From Candidatus Rhodoferax mariagerensis (GTDB lineage Bacteria; Pseudomonadota; Gammaproteobacteria; Burkholderiales; Burkholderiaceae_C), in NCBI GenBank assembly GCA_016719055.1, contig JADKAW010000042.1:66701-130700 (forward strand): a stretch of DNA of 64,000 bases, in the 5' to 3' direction. Shown piece after piece: positions 9,167 to 17,416 of the stretch; position 1 is the first letter of the stretch; each line of letters begins with the position of its first letter. Below the pieces are notes generated by a model. It was not told the origin of the DNA. It made no database searches and worked only from the letters and a program-made list of their open reading frames with translations. The translations under genes were made by a program, and so were the position numbers.

Positions 9167-9249
9167 ATGAGCCTGGCATTTGCTTTTGATCTTATGGTGA
9201 GTTTTTTGTCCCGTCTTGCTGGTGGGGCTGCGCCCGGCACAGCCACCGA

Positions 9250-9299
9250 CAGGGGTGGGTACCTCATACTGGAGTACCAGAAATCGGCACCCACCCCTG
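9250..9299. repeat. hairpin in the paaI-paaK gap
   Basis: Arms 9250-9263 (CAGGGGTGGGTACC) and 9286-9299 (GGCACCCACCCCTG) pair over 14 bases with one mismatch; the loop contains a smaller TACT/AGTA palindrome. No poly-T tract follows, so it is not a classical terminator, though it could slow transcription or protect mRNA ends. The whole 426-base interval 9167-9592 otherwise shows no gene: the 81-codon open frame starting at 9167 lacks any domain and has no good ribosome site. Confidence 0.55.
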
Positions 9300-9592
9300 C
9301 CAGTGACTATGCCAACGACCGTGTTGTGCTACGGCCCTCGTTAAGGCATTTTTTGGCTTGCGCGCAGGCTCGGGTATTTCAATCAGCGTTAGCGCAGGGG
9401 GCCGGGGGCTGACGATCCAGTATGAGGAAGCCGCCCGGCCCAGGCGCGGATTCAGGCGACACCAACGCTCGTCACAGCGCAGAAGCCACCCTTTGCCGAG
9501 CTTGTTCTCCAACAAGAGCACGCTGAACGACAAAGTTCGATGCGCCAAGCGCAAAATCATTCCCTATTCACGCATTCCATGAGGAGACCCGC

Positions 9593-10918
9593 ATGACCTG
9601 CAGACAACCCCAGCCCGGTGACCTGGAAGCCATTGAGCTAGCCAGTCGCGACGAAATCTCGGCCCTGCAACTGCAGCGCCTGCAATGGACGCTGACCCAC
9701 AGCTACAACAACGTGGCCAGCTTCAAGAAGAAGTGCGACAGCAAGGGTGTGCACCCCAGCGACCTGAAAACCCTGACCGACCTGGCCAAGTTTCCGTTCA
9801 CCACCAAAACCGACCTGCGCGACAACTACCCGTTTGGCCTGTTCGCCGTGCCGCGCGCGCAGGTGGCGCGGGTGCATGCGTCCTCTGGCACCACAGGCAA
9901 ATCGATTGTGGTGGGCTACACCCTGAAAGACATCGACAACTGGGCCCTGCTGGTGGCACGCTCAATCCGGGCCGCTGGCGGGCGCGCTGGCGACATGGTG
10001 CACGTGGCCTACGGTTATGGCATGTTCACTGGCGGCCTGGGTGCGCATTACGGTGCCGAGCGCCTGGGTTGCACCGTGGTGCCCATGTCGGGCGGCCAGA
10101 CCGAAAAACAGGTGCAGCAGATTGTTGACTTCCAGCCCGACATCATCATGGTCACCCCAAGTTACTCGCTGGTGATCGCCGAAGAGTTTGAGCGACTGGG
10201 CATCACACCGGACCAGATTTCGCTGAAAGTGGGTATTTTTGGCGCCGAGCCCTGGGGTGAGGGCATGCGCCGCGAGATTGAGAGCAAGCTCGGAATTGAC
10301 GCCATTGACATTTATGGCCTGACCGAGGTGATGGGCCCGGGCGTGGCCAGCGAATGCATCGAGTCCAAAGACGGCCCGGTGATCTGGGAAGACCATTTTT
10401 ACCCCGAGATCATTGACCCTGAAACCGGCGAGGTGCTGCCCGATGGCTCGGATGGCGAACTGGTGTTTACCTCGCTCACCAAAGAGGCTTTTCCGGTGGT
10501 GCGCTACCGCACGCGCGACCTCACGCGCCTGCTGCCACCCACCTCGCGCGCGTTTCGGCGCATGGGCAAGATCACCGGCCGCACCGACGACATGCTGATC
10601 GTGCGCGGTGTCAACATGTTCCCAACGCAGATTGAAGAGCAGATCCTGCGCGACAAGCGTCTGTCGGGCAACTACCAGGTGCTGCTGTCGCGTGAAAGCC
10701 ATCTCGACGACGTGGAGGTACGCTGCGAGTTGCAGCGCGAGTTGTCTGGCAAGCTCTCCCTGGCGCAGATCGAAGCCATCACCAAAGAGCTGCAGCACCA
10801 CATCAAGACCAACGTTGGTGTGTCTACCCATGTCAAGGTGCTGCCTTTTGACTCGATTCCGCGCACCCTCACGGGCAAGGCCAAACGCGTGATTGACGAA
10901 CGACCGCCCTTGGTTTGA
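9593..10918 (+). CDS. paaK: phenylacetate-CoA ligase PaaK
   Basis: This 441-residue AMP-forming ligase activates phenylacetate to phenylacetyl-CoA, the committed first step. Motifs in order are the phosphate-binding loop 'SSGTTGKSIVVGYT' (about 98-111), 'DIYGLTEVMGPGVAS' (about 238-252), 'VRYRTRDLTRLLP' (about 303-315) and the hinge 'GRTDDMLIVRGVNMFPTQIE' (about 328-347); a C-terminal Lys lies in 'RTLTGKAKRV'. Size and motif order are typical. The start follows 'GAGGAGACC'. The 426-base gap upstream could hold its own promoter. Confidence 0.94.
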   Translation: MTCRQPQPGDLEAIELASRDEISALQLQRLQWTLTHSYNNVASFKKKCDSKGVHPSDLKTLTDLAKFPFTTKTDLRDNYPFGLFAVPRAQVARVHASSGTTGKSIVVGYTLKDIDNWALLVARSIRAAGGRAGDMVHVAYGYGMFTGGLGAHYGAERLGCTVVPMSGGQTEKQVQQIVDFQPDIIMVTPSYSLVIAEEFERLGITPDQISLKVGIFGAEPWGEGMRREIESKLGIDAIDIYGLTEVMGPGVASECIESKDGPVIWEDHFYPEIIDPETGEVLPDGSDGELVFTSLTKEAFPVVRYRTRDLTRLLPPTSRAFRRMGKITGRTDDMLIVRGVNMFPTQIEEQILRDKRLSGNYQVLLSRESHLDDVEVRCELQRELSGKLSLAQIEAITKELQHHIKTNVGVSTHVKVLPFDSIPRTLTGKAKRVIDERPPLV

Positions 10919-11017
10919 GGCGACTGATTGAGAGTGTTTTTGGACGCTGGCCCATATGCAGCATGCGCTGAATGCTATGATTGTTGTAACAAAAGGACTT
11001 TATTGTTCAGGTGACGT

Positions 11018-12223
11018 ATGACTGACGCTTTTATCTGTGACGCGGTTCGCACCCCGATTGGACGCTACGGTGGCGCGCTCTCAAGTGTGCGGGCCGACGA
11101 TCTGGCTGCCATTCCCCTCAAGGCCTTGATGGACCGCAACCCGCAGGTCAATTGGGCCAGTGTGGACGACATCATCCTGGGATGCGCCAACCAGGCCGGC
11201 GAAGACAACCGCAACGTGGCGCGTATGGCAGGGTTGCTGGCGGGCTTGCCGATTGAGGTGCCTGGCACCACGGTGAACCGCCTGTGTGGCTCGTCAATGG
11301 ACTGTGTGGGCATGGCCGCGCGTGCCATCAAGTCGGGTGAAACCGATCTGATGATCGCCGGCGGCGTTGAAAGCATGTCGCGTGCACCGTTTGTCATGGG
11401 CAAGGCCGATAGCGCGTTTTCACGCCACGCAGCCATCTTTGACACCACCATTGGCTGGCGTTTTGTCAACCCGGCGATGAAAAAGCGGTTTGATACCCAT
11501 TCGATGCCACAAACCGCTGACAACGTGGCGGCCGACTTCAACATCTCACGCGCCGACCAGGACGCTTTTGCGCTGCGCTCGCAGCAGCGCTGGGCCGCCG
11601 CGCACGCCGCTGGCAGGTTTGCTGACGAACTGATTCCGGTGCTGATTGCGCAGAAAAAGGGCGACCCCACGGTGGTGGACACCGACGAACACCCGCGCCC
11701 CGAGACCACGCTGGCCATGCTGGGCAAGCTCAAAGGTGTGAATGGCCCGGAGCTGTCGGTCACTGCTGGCAATGCCTCGGGGGTGAATGACGGTGCCTGC
11801 GCCCTGCTGATTGCGTCCGAGGTCGCCGCCCGGGCCAATGGTTTGACGCCACGTGCACGGGTTGTGGCCATGGCAGCCGCCGGCGTGGCCCCGCGCATCA
11901 TGGGGTTCGGTCCGGCGCCTGCGGTGCGCAAGGTGCTCTCGCGTGCCGGCCTGACGCTGGACCAGATGGATGTGATTGAGCTCAACGAAGCCTTTGCCGC
12001 CCAAGGTCTGGCGGTGTTGCGTGACCTGGGCCTGGCCGATGACGACGCTAGGGTCAACCCCAATGGCGGCGCAATTGCCGTCGGGCATCCTTTGGGCATG
12101 AGCGGTGCACGCCTGGTGACCACCGCCCTGTATGAACTGGCACGGCGTGGCGGGCGTTATGCGCTTTGCACGATGTGCATCGGTGTTGGGCAAGGCATTG
12201 CCCTGGTGATTGAGCGTGTTTGA
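11018..12223 (+). CDS. paaJ: 3-oxoadipyl-CoA thiolase
   Basis: This 401-residue thiolase cleaves 3-oxoadipyl-CoA to succinyl-CoA and acetyl-CoA as the last step of the pathway. Its acylation Cys is in 'NRLCGSSMDCVG' near residue 90, the catalytic His in 'GGAIAVGHPLGMSGAR' near 350-358, and the second Cys in 'CTMCIGVGQG' near 385-394. The same protein family is called PcaF in protocatechuate clusters; the paa context favours PaaJ, but dual use is possible. It lies 99 bases after paaK. Confidence 0.92.
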   Translation: MTDAFICDAVRTPIGRYGGALSSVRADDLAAIPLKALMDRNPQVNWASVDDIILGCANQAGEDNRNVARMAGLLAGLPIEVPGTTVNRLCGSSMDCVGMAARAIKSGETDLMIAGGVESMSRAPFVMGKADSAFSRHAAIFDTTIGWRFVNPAMKKRFDTHSMPQTADNVAADFNISRADQDAFALRSQQRWAAAHAAGRFADELIPVLIAQKKGDPTVVDTDEHPRPETTLAMLGKLKGVNGPELSVTAGNASGVNDGACALLIASEVAARANGLTPRARVVAMAAAGVAPRIMGFGPAPAVRKVLSRAGLTLDQMDVIELNEAFAAQGLAVLRDLGLADDDARVNPNGGAIAVGHPLGMSGARLVTTALYELARRGGRYALCTMCIGVGQGIALVIERV

Positions 12224-12357
12224 GTCAAATTCCAGAGCAACACGATAGGTCGTTGCAAAGTCTTGCCGTATGTTCGTACTGTCTGCGGCTTTGCGCCTCA
12301 TCTCGCGCTGATCTGGAAATGGAAAAAGAATTTTTTAACCCTGAAGGAGACAACCCC

Positions 12358-13503
12358 ATGAAATTTACCCTGAAAAAACTGGCCGTTGGCGCGGCATTGG
12401 CACTCGGCACCCTGGCTGCCATGGCCGCAGACCCGATCAAGATAGGCTCGGTGCTGTCGGTCACCGGCCCGGCCGCCTTTTTGGGCGACCCCGAGCTCAA
12501 AACCCTGCAGATGTATGTGGAAGACATCAACAAAAAAGGGGGTCTGCTGGGTCGCAATCTGGAACTGGTGCACTATGACGACGGCAGCGACGCTGGCAAG
12601 GCCAACGGTTTTGGCAAACGACTGATTGATGATGACAAGGTCGACATCATTGTGGGCGGCACCACCACCGGTGCCACCATGTCGATGGCACCGCTGGTGG
12701 AAAAGGCCGGTGTGCCGTTTATCTCCCTGGCCGGGGCCGTGGTGATTGTGGAGCCCGTCAAGAAGTGGGTTTTCAAAACGCCACACACTGACCGCATGGC
12801 CGCCGAAAAAGTGTTTGAAGACATGAAAAAACGCGGCCTGACCAAAGTGGCGCTGTTCTCCGAGAGCAGCGGGTTTGGCCAGTCGGGCAAGAAAGAGACC
12901 GAAGCGGTGGCCGGCAAATACGGCATCACCCTGGTGGCCAACGAAACCTATGGCCCCAAAGACACCGACATGAGCCCGCAACTCACCAAGATTCGCAACG
13001 CGCCTGGTGTGCAGGCGGTGTTCATCTTCGGTTTGGGCCAGGGCCCGGCCATTGCCACCAAAGGCTACAAACAGCTTGGCATGACATTGCCGCTTTACCA
13101 CGCGCATGGTGTGGCGTCTGACGAGTTCATCAAGCTCGCTGGCCCCGCCTCGGAAGGCGTGCGCCTGCCCGCCGCTGCGCTGCTGATTGCCAACAAGCTG
13201 GCTGCCAATGACCCGCAAAAAGCCGTGGCCGAAGGCTATTCAAGCGCTTTCAGCGCCAAATGGAAGACCGATGTGTCAACCTTTGGTGGCCACGCTTTTG
13301 ATGGCCTGATGCTGGCAGTGGACGCAATCAAGCGTGCCGGTGGCACCGACAAGGCCAAGGTGCGTGATGCGATTGAAGCCACCAAGGGTTTTGTCGGCAC
13401 CGGCGGTGTGGTCAACATGTCGGCCACCGACCACATGGGCCTGGACCTGTCGGCGTTTCGCATGCTGGAGATCAAGAACGGCGACTGGACGCAGGCGAAC
13501 TAA
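12358..13503 (+). CDS. periplasmic branched-chain amino acid-type ABC substrate-binding protein
   Basis: This 381-residue Leu/Ile/Val-binding-protein-fold protein has a clear signal peptide (basic 'MKFTLKKLAVG', hydrophobic core, cleavage after 'LAAMAA'), then 'DPIKIGSVLSVTGPAAFLG' and 'DIIVGGTTTGATMSMAPL', typical of type I periplasmic receptors. The ATG at 12358 is preceded by AAGGAGA; an upstream in-frame start at 12220 overlaps the thiolase and would bury the signal peptide. No permease or ATPase genes are nearby, so it must work with components encoded elsewhere. Its place inside the paa cluster suggests an aromatic acid such as phenylacetate as ligand, which is inference. Confidence 0.88.
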   Translation: MKFTLKKLAVGAALALGTLAAMAADPIKIGSVLSVTGPAAFLGDPELKTLQMYVEDINKKGGLLGRNLELVHYDDGSDAGKANGFGKRLIDDDKVDIIVGGTTTGATMSMAPLVEKAGVPFISLAGAVVIVEPVKKWVFKTPHTDRMAAEKVFEDMKKRGLTKVALFSESSGFGQSGKKETEAVAGKYGITLVANETYGPKDTDMSPQLTKIRNAPGVQAVFIFGLGQGPAIATKGYKQLGMTLPLYHAHGVASDEFIKLAGPASEGVRLPAAALLIANKLAANDPQKAVAEGYSSAFSAKWKTDVSTFGGHAFDGLMLAVDAIKRAGGTDKAKVRDAIEATKGFVGTGGVVNMSATDHMGLDLSAFRMLEIKNGDWTQAN

Positions 13504-13610
13504 GCCAAGCGGCACCCAACCCGCAAACAGGAGGGGTAGAGCGGTCTTCGCATGCGGAGCCGCCCCCCCATGTTTGCTAAACCGTTACTCACTTCGTCAA
13601 TATCAGTCCC

Positions 13611-14402
13611 ATGTTTGAAACCCTCGACATCGAGCGCACCGGCCCGGTCGCCACCCTCTGGATGAACCGTCCGCAAGTGTTCAATGCCTTTAACGAGACG
13701 CTGATCGCGGAGCTGGATGCGGCCTGCCAGCAGCTCGATGCCGACCCCAGCGTGCGCGTGGTCGTGCTGGGTGGTCGCGGCAAACACTTTTCGGCTGGTG
13801 CCGACCTGAACTGGATGCGCCGGGCCGCTGAGGGCAGCGAAGCCGACAACCTGGCGGATGCCCGGCGTTTTGCCGGTATGTTGCGCCGGCTTGCCAGTCT
13901 GTCCAAACCGACCATTGCGCGCGTGCAGGGCGCGGCACTCGGTGGTGGCACCGGGCTGGCTGCCGCCTGCGACATGGCGGTGGCCAGCAGCGATGCGAGT
14001 TTTGCCACGTCAGAGGTCAAGTTTGGCATCATCCCGGCCGTCATCAGCCCCTATGTGCTGCGGGCCATTGGTCCGCGCCATGCGCTGCGCTATTTTCAAA
14101 GTGCCGAAAAAATCAGCGCCGAGCGCGCCATGATGCTGGGCCTGGTCAGCGAAGTCACGGCGGTGGGCGCACTGGATGCCGGTGTGAACGCGCTGGTTGA
14201 GCCGCTGCTGGCCGGTGGCCCGCAAGCCCAAAAAGCCGCCAAGGACCTGATCGAAGCCATCAAGGGGCGTCCGATCGATGCGGTGACGCTCGAAGAAACC
14301 GCCCGGCGCATCGCCGCACAGCGCGCCACCCCGGAAGGCCGTGACGGCGTGGCGGCCTTTCTCGACAAACGCCCACCGGCCTGGCTGGCGAAAGTGTCCT
14401 AG
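13611..14402 (+). CDS. enoyl-CoA hydratase/isomerase family protein (likely PaaF role)
   Basis: This crotonase-family protein has 263 residues. It shows 'GKHFSAGADLNWMRRAA' (about 59-75) and 'GAALGGGTGLAAACDMAVAS' (about 106-125) with the hydratase Glu region 'FATSEVKFGIIPAVISPYV'. The 'ADLNWM' motif is typical of methylglutaconyl-CoA hydratases such as LiuC. Since no other hydratase is present, it is the best candidate for the PaaF step (hydration of 2,3-didehydroadipyl-CoA), but a leucine-pathway-type activity cannot be excluded. It lies between the binding protein gene and paaA. Confidence 0.84.
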   Translation: MFETLDIERTGPVATLWMNRPQVFNAFNETLIAELDAACQQLDADPSVRVVVLGGRGKHFSAGADLNWMRRAAEGSEADNLADARRFAGMLRRLASLSKPTIARVQGAALGGGTGLAAACDMAVASSDASFATSEVKFGIIPAVISPYVLRAIGPRHALRYFQSAEKISAERAMMLGLVSEVTAVGALDAGVNALVEPLLAGGPQAQKAAKDLIEAIKGRPIDAVTLEETARRIAAQRATPEGRDGVAAFLDKRPPAWLAKVS

Positions 14403-14449
14403 CCAAGACCTGACACGCCATTTGTTTAACCCCACAGGAGACAGCACTG

Positions 14450-15463
14450 ATGTACACACAGTCTTTTAATGTGCAGGAGTCGCCTGGTGAAAAACCAGCG
14501 GCCCGCCCCTTGTCACTTGAAAACCCCGAGCAACAAGCCCGTTTTGACGCAAGAATAGCCGCCGACGGCAAGATCGAGCCGCAAGACTGGATGCCCGGTG
14601 CCTACCGCAAGACACTGCAGCGCCAGATCAGCCAACACGCCCACAGCGAAATTGTCGGCATGTTGCCCGAGGGCAACTGGATCAGCCGCGCGCCCAGCCT
14701 CAAACGCAAGGCGATTTTGATCGCTAAGGTGCAAGACGAAGGCGGTCATGGCCTGTACCTGTACAGCGCGGCTGAAACGCTGGGGCAGGGGCGTGACCAA
14801 ATGCTGGCCGACCTGCACAGCGGCCGTGCCAAATACAGCTCGATCTTCAACTACCCCGCGCTGAACTGGGCCGATGTCGGCACGATTGGCTGGCTGGTCG
14901 ATGGTGCGGCCATCATGAACCAGATTCCGCTATGCCGCTGCAGTTATGGCCCGTATGCCCGCGCCATGATCCGCGTCTGCAAAGAGGAATCCTTTCACCA
15001 GCGTCAGGGTTACGAGGCACTGCTGGTCATGATGCAGGGCACCGCCGAGCAGCGTGCCATGGTGCAGGATTCGGTCAACCGCTTCTGGTGGAAATGCCTG
15101 GCGATGTTTGGCCCACCTGACGCCAATAGCCCGCACAGCGAACAGGCCATGCGTTGGGGCATCAAGCGCATCAGCAACGACGATTTGCGACAGAAGTTCA
15201 TTGACGCGACCGTGCCGCAAGCCAATGTGCTGGGTGTGACCCTGCCCGACCCCAAGCTGAAATGGAACGAAGAGCGCCAGCACTATGACCATGGCGAGAT
15301 CGACTGGGACGAGTTCTGGGCCACGGTGAACGGCAATGGCCCGTGCAACCACGAGCGCCTGGCCACCCGTGTCAAAGCCCACAACGATGGCCAATGGGTG
15401 CGCGATGCGGCGCTTGCCTACGCGAATAAACACCAACTTAAACAAACCAAGGAAGCAGCATGA
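14450..15463 (+). CDS. paaA: phenylacetyl-CoA epoxidase catalytic subunit PaaA
   Basis: This 337-residue ferritin-like diiron oxygenase subunit epoxidises the ring of phenylacetyl-CoA using O2. The two EX2H iron-binding helices are visible: 'KVQDEGGHGLYLYSAAE' (about 88-104) and 'CKEESFHQRQGYEALL' (about 177-192). The N-terminal 'DWMPGAYRKTLQRQISQHAHSE' is characteristic. Its ATG follows ACAGGAGAC and its stop overlaps paaB by 4 bases (ATGA), so A and B are translationally coupled. Confidence 0.95.
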   Translation: MYTQSFNVQESPGEKPAARPLSLENPEQQARFDARIAADGKIEPQDWMPGAYRKTLQRQISQHAHSEIVGMLPEGNWISRAPSLKRKAILIAKVQDEGGHGLYLYSAAETLGQGRDQMLADLHSGRAKYSSIFNYPALNWADVGTIGWLVDGAAIMNQIPLCRCSYGPYARAMIRVCKEESFHQRQGYEALLVMMQGTAEQRAMVQDSVNRFWWKCLAMFGPPDANSPHSEQAMRWGIKRISNDDLRQKFIDATVPQANVLGVTLPDPKLKWNEERQHYDHGEIDWDEFWATVNGNGPCNHERLATRVKAHNDGQWVRDAALAYANKHQLKQTKEAA

Positions 15464-15762
15464 GCACCACCACCCCCGCACTCAAAGACTGGCCCCTGTG
15501 GGAAGTATTTGTTCGCAGCAAACAAGGCCTGGAACACAAACACTGCGGCAGTCTGCACGCCAGTGACGCGCAGCATGCGCTGCAAATGGCGCGTGATGTC
15601 TACACCCGCCGCCAGGAAGGCGTCAGCATCTGGGTGGTACCTAGCAAGAGCATTGCAGCCAGCAGCCCGGACGACAAGGATGCGATGTTTGACCCGGCCG
15701 CCGACAAAATCTACCGTCACCCGACTTTCTATGACATCCCTGAAGAAGTGGGGCACATGTAA
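15460..15762 (+). CDS. paaB: phenylacetyl-CoA epoxidase subunit PaaB
   Basis: This small 100-residue subunit is needed for assembly of the multicomponent epoxidase. Characteristic stretches are 'WEVFVRSKQGLEHKHCGSL', 'ARDVYTRRQEGVSIWVV' and 'KIYRHPTFYDIPEEVGHM'. It overlaps paaA by ATGA and paaC by the TAATG arrangement at 15760-15764, so the three are made in a fixed ratio. Confidence 0.95.
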   Translation: MSTTTPALKDWPLWEVFVRSKQGLEHKHCGSLHASDAQHALQMARDVYTRRQEGVSIWVVPSKSIAASSPDDKDAMFDPAADKIYRHPTFYDIPEEVGHM

Positions 15763-16550
15763 TGGCGGCGTATTTTCAAGACTACCTGCTGCACCTGGGC
15801 GACAACGCGGTCATTCTGGGCCAGCGCAACGCGCAGTGGTGTGGCCATGGCCCTGTCCTTGAAGAAGACCTGGCGCTGGCCAACAACAGCCTGGACCTGA
15901 TTGGTCAGGCGCGCCTGCTGTACCAGCATGTGGCTACCGTGCGCAAGGACGGCAAAAGCAGCGAAGACCTGCTGGCTTACTTTCGTGATGTGTCGGATTT
16001 CAAAAATTACACGTTGCTGGAGTTACCCCACAGCACCGCACTGGCACCCACCAGCAGTGGCGACCGGGATTACGCGGTAACGATTGGCCGCAACTTTCTC
16101 TACAGCGCCTTGATGGTGCTGGTGTGGGAAGGCCTGAAAAGTTCGACGGACGCACAACTGGCCGCCATTGCCGCCAAATCGCTGAAAGAGGCAAGCTACC
16201 ACCTGCGTCATGCCCGCGACTGGCTGCTGCGCCTGGGGGACGGCACCGACGAATCACACACCAGAATGCAGGCCGCTATTAACCATTTGATGCCTTACAC
16301 CCAGGAGTTCTGGGCACCGAGCGCTATGGAAACTGCAGTGGCCAAGAGTGGGCAGGGGGTTGACGCTCGCCAGTTGCAGGGCAGCTGGAATGCCATGGTG
16401 GACGAGGCGCTGGCGCAAGCCACATTGACGCGCCCGGCTGCTGGCGGCTTTGTCAGCACCGGCAAAACCGGCGTGCACTCCGAGCACCTGGGTTTTGTGC
16501 TGGCCGAGATGCAAAGCCTGGCCCGCGCCCACCCTGAAGCCGTCTGGTAA
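15762..16550 (+). CDS. paaC: phenylacetyl-CoA epoxidase structural subunit PaaC
   Basis: This 262-residue ferritin-like protein is the structural partner of PaaA. The stretch 'EDLALANNSLDLIGQARLLYQ' (about 31-51) and the helix 'EASYHLRHARDWLLRLGDGT' (about 145-165) match the family; the fold is that of PaaA but with a non-functional metal site. The start overlaps the paaB stop by one base. A non-coding 260-base repeat-rich stretch separates it from paaD, which is unusual because paaC and paaD normally abut. Confidence 0.94.
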   Translation: MAAYFQDYLLHLGDNAVILGQRNAQWCGHGPVLEEDLALANNSLDLIGQARLLYQHVATVRKDGKSSEDLLAYFRDVSDFKNYTLLELPHSTALAPTSSGDRDYAVTIGRNFLYSALMVLVWEGLKSSTDAQLAAIAAKSLKEASYHLRHARDWLLRLGDGTDESHTRMQAAINHLMPYTQEFWAPSAMETAVAKSGQGVDARQLQGSWNAMVDEALAQATLTRPAAGGFVSTGKTGVHSEHLGFVLAEMQSLARAHPEAVW

Positions 16551-16811
16551 CTCCCTGAGCCAGTAACCCACCCCCTCGGCAGCGATTTAAACGGATGTGC
16601 ATGAATACCTGTCCCCACCCCAGCCCTCCCCCAGCGGGCGAGGGAGCAAGCCCAGCAGTCGACCGGCTGCCAGGCTGCGTTTGGCGGTTGCGCCTTCCCC
16701 CGCTGGGGGAGCTTTGGTATGGGGGCAGGTGGCTGGACCACATCACGATAAATCGCACCCAGCCTCTTGCCAGACTTTCCCCGCTGGGGGATGTATCACC
16801 GCCAATCCGCC
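16551..16811. repeat. GC-palindrome-rich spacer inside the paaABCDE operon
   Basis: This non-coding insert carries several short palindromic words around CCCC(A/G)GCGGGG or CCCCGCTGGGG, at about 16622-16645, 16697-16712 and 16779-16792. The same type of word occurs at 40676-40700. It looks like a cluster of repetitive extragenic palindromes that separated paaC from paaD. It may lower expression of the downstream paaDE genes. Small open frames here (for example 16595-16831) show no family and are probably spurious. Confidence 0.55.
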
Positions 16812-17410
16812 ATGAACATACTTCTATCTGATGGACCGGCTGCGCCTGCGGCCGGGATTCCTGGGCTCCCGGACGGACCGATTGCGCCAAAAAACAACCC
16901 ACTGATGCGTTTTATGCCACCTGGAACCTGCTGGAGTCAGTGACCGATCCCGAGATTCCGGTGGTGAATCTGCGCGAAATGGGCATTTTGCGCGCCGTGC
17001 GCCAGACTGCCACCGGGCTGGAGGTAGTCCTCACCCCGACCTACAGCGGCTGCCCGGCGATGAGCCAAATGGCCGATGACGTGGTCAATGCCTTGGCGCA
17101 AGCCGGCGTGGCCGCACGGGTGCTGACGCAGATTGCCCCGGCCTGGTCGACCGACTGGATGACCCCCGAGGCCCGCGATAAATTGCGCGCTTACGGCATT
17201 GCCCCACCGCACAGTTGCGCCTCGGTCGGCACCAACGTCATCCAGTTTGCTTCAAAAAAAATAGCTGGTGACGCTGAACTGACGGTGGCTTGCCCGCAAT
17301 GTGGCTCCATAAACACAACCGAGACCTCGCACTTTGGCTCGACCGCCTGCAAGGCGCTGTACCGCTGCCTGAGCTGCCTGGAACCCTTTGATTACTTCAA
17401 ACCTTATTAG
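16812..17410 (+). CDS. paaD: PaaD, iron-sulfur/MIP18-type assembly protein; N-terminus in another frame
   Basis: PaaD is a MIP18/DUF59-type protein needed to mature the PaaABCE epoxidase. The conserved core 'VTDPEIPVVNLREMGILR', 'LTPTYSGCPAMSQMADDV', 'TTDWM'-like and 'KLRAYGIAPPH' regions are intact from about 16925. A C-terminal zinc-ribbon-like pair follows ('CPQCGS' and 'CLSCLEPF'). The frame of the core is open from 16832 but has no ATG before the core; a GTG at 16940 would remove the conserved helix 'FYATWNLLESV'. The ATG at 16812 opens a different frame that passes into the core frame if ribosomes slip by -1 at 16889-16895. paaE follows after 6 bases. Confidence 0.8.
16889..16895 (+). 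other. possible -1 slippery heptamer A_AAA_AAC in paaD
   Basis: Read in the frame of the ATG at 16812, this heptamer falls exactly as X_XXY_YYZ. A -1 slip moves into the frame that encodes the conserved PaaD core. A6 is also a common site of base-calling or replication indels, so a simple error is a strong alternative. The zero frame ends at a TGA at about 16941-16943, which would give only a 43-residue peptide without a shift. Confidence 0.4.
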
Positions 17411-17416
17411 GCCAAC

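Noticed and set aside
9167..9412. 81-codon frame after paaI
   Set aside because: No family resemblance and it runs through the 9250-9299 hairpin; treated as non-coding.
11065..12123. 352-codon minus-strand frame opposite the thiolase gene
   Set aside because: Shadow frame; the plus strand encodes a complete thiolase with both catalytic Cys residues and the His.
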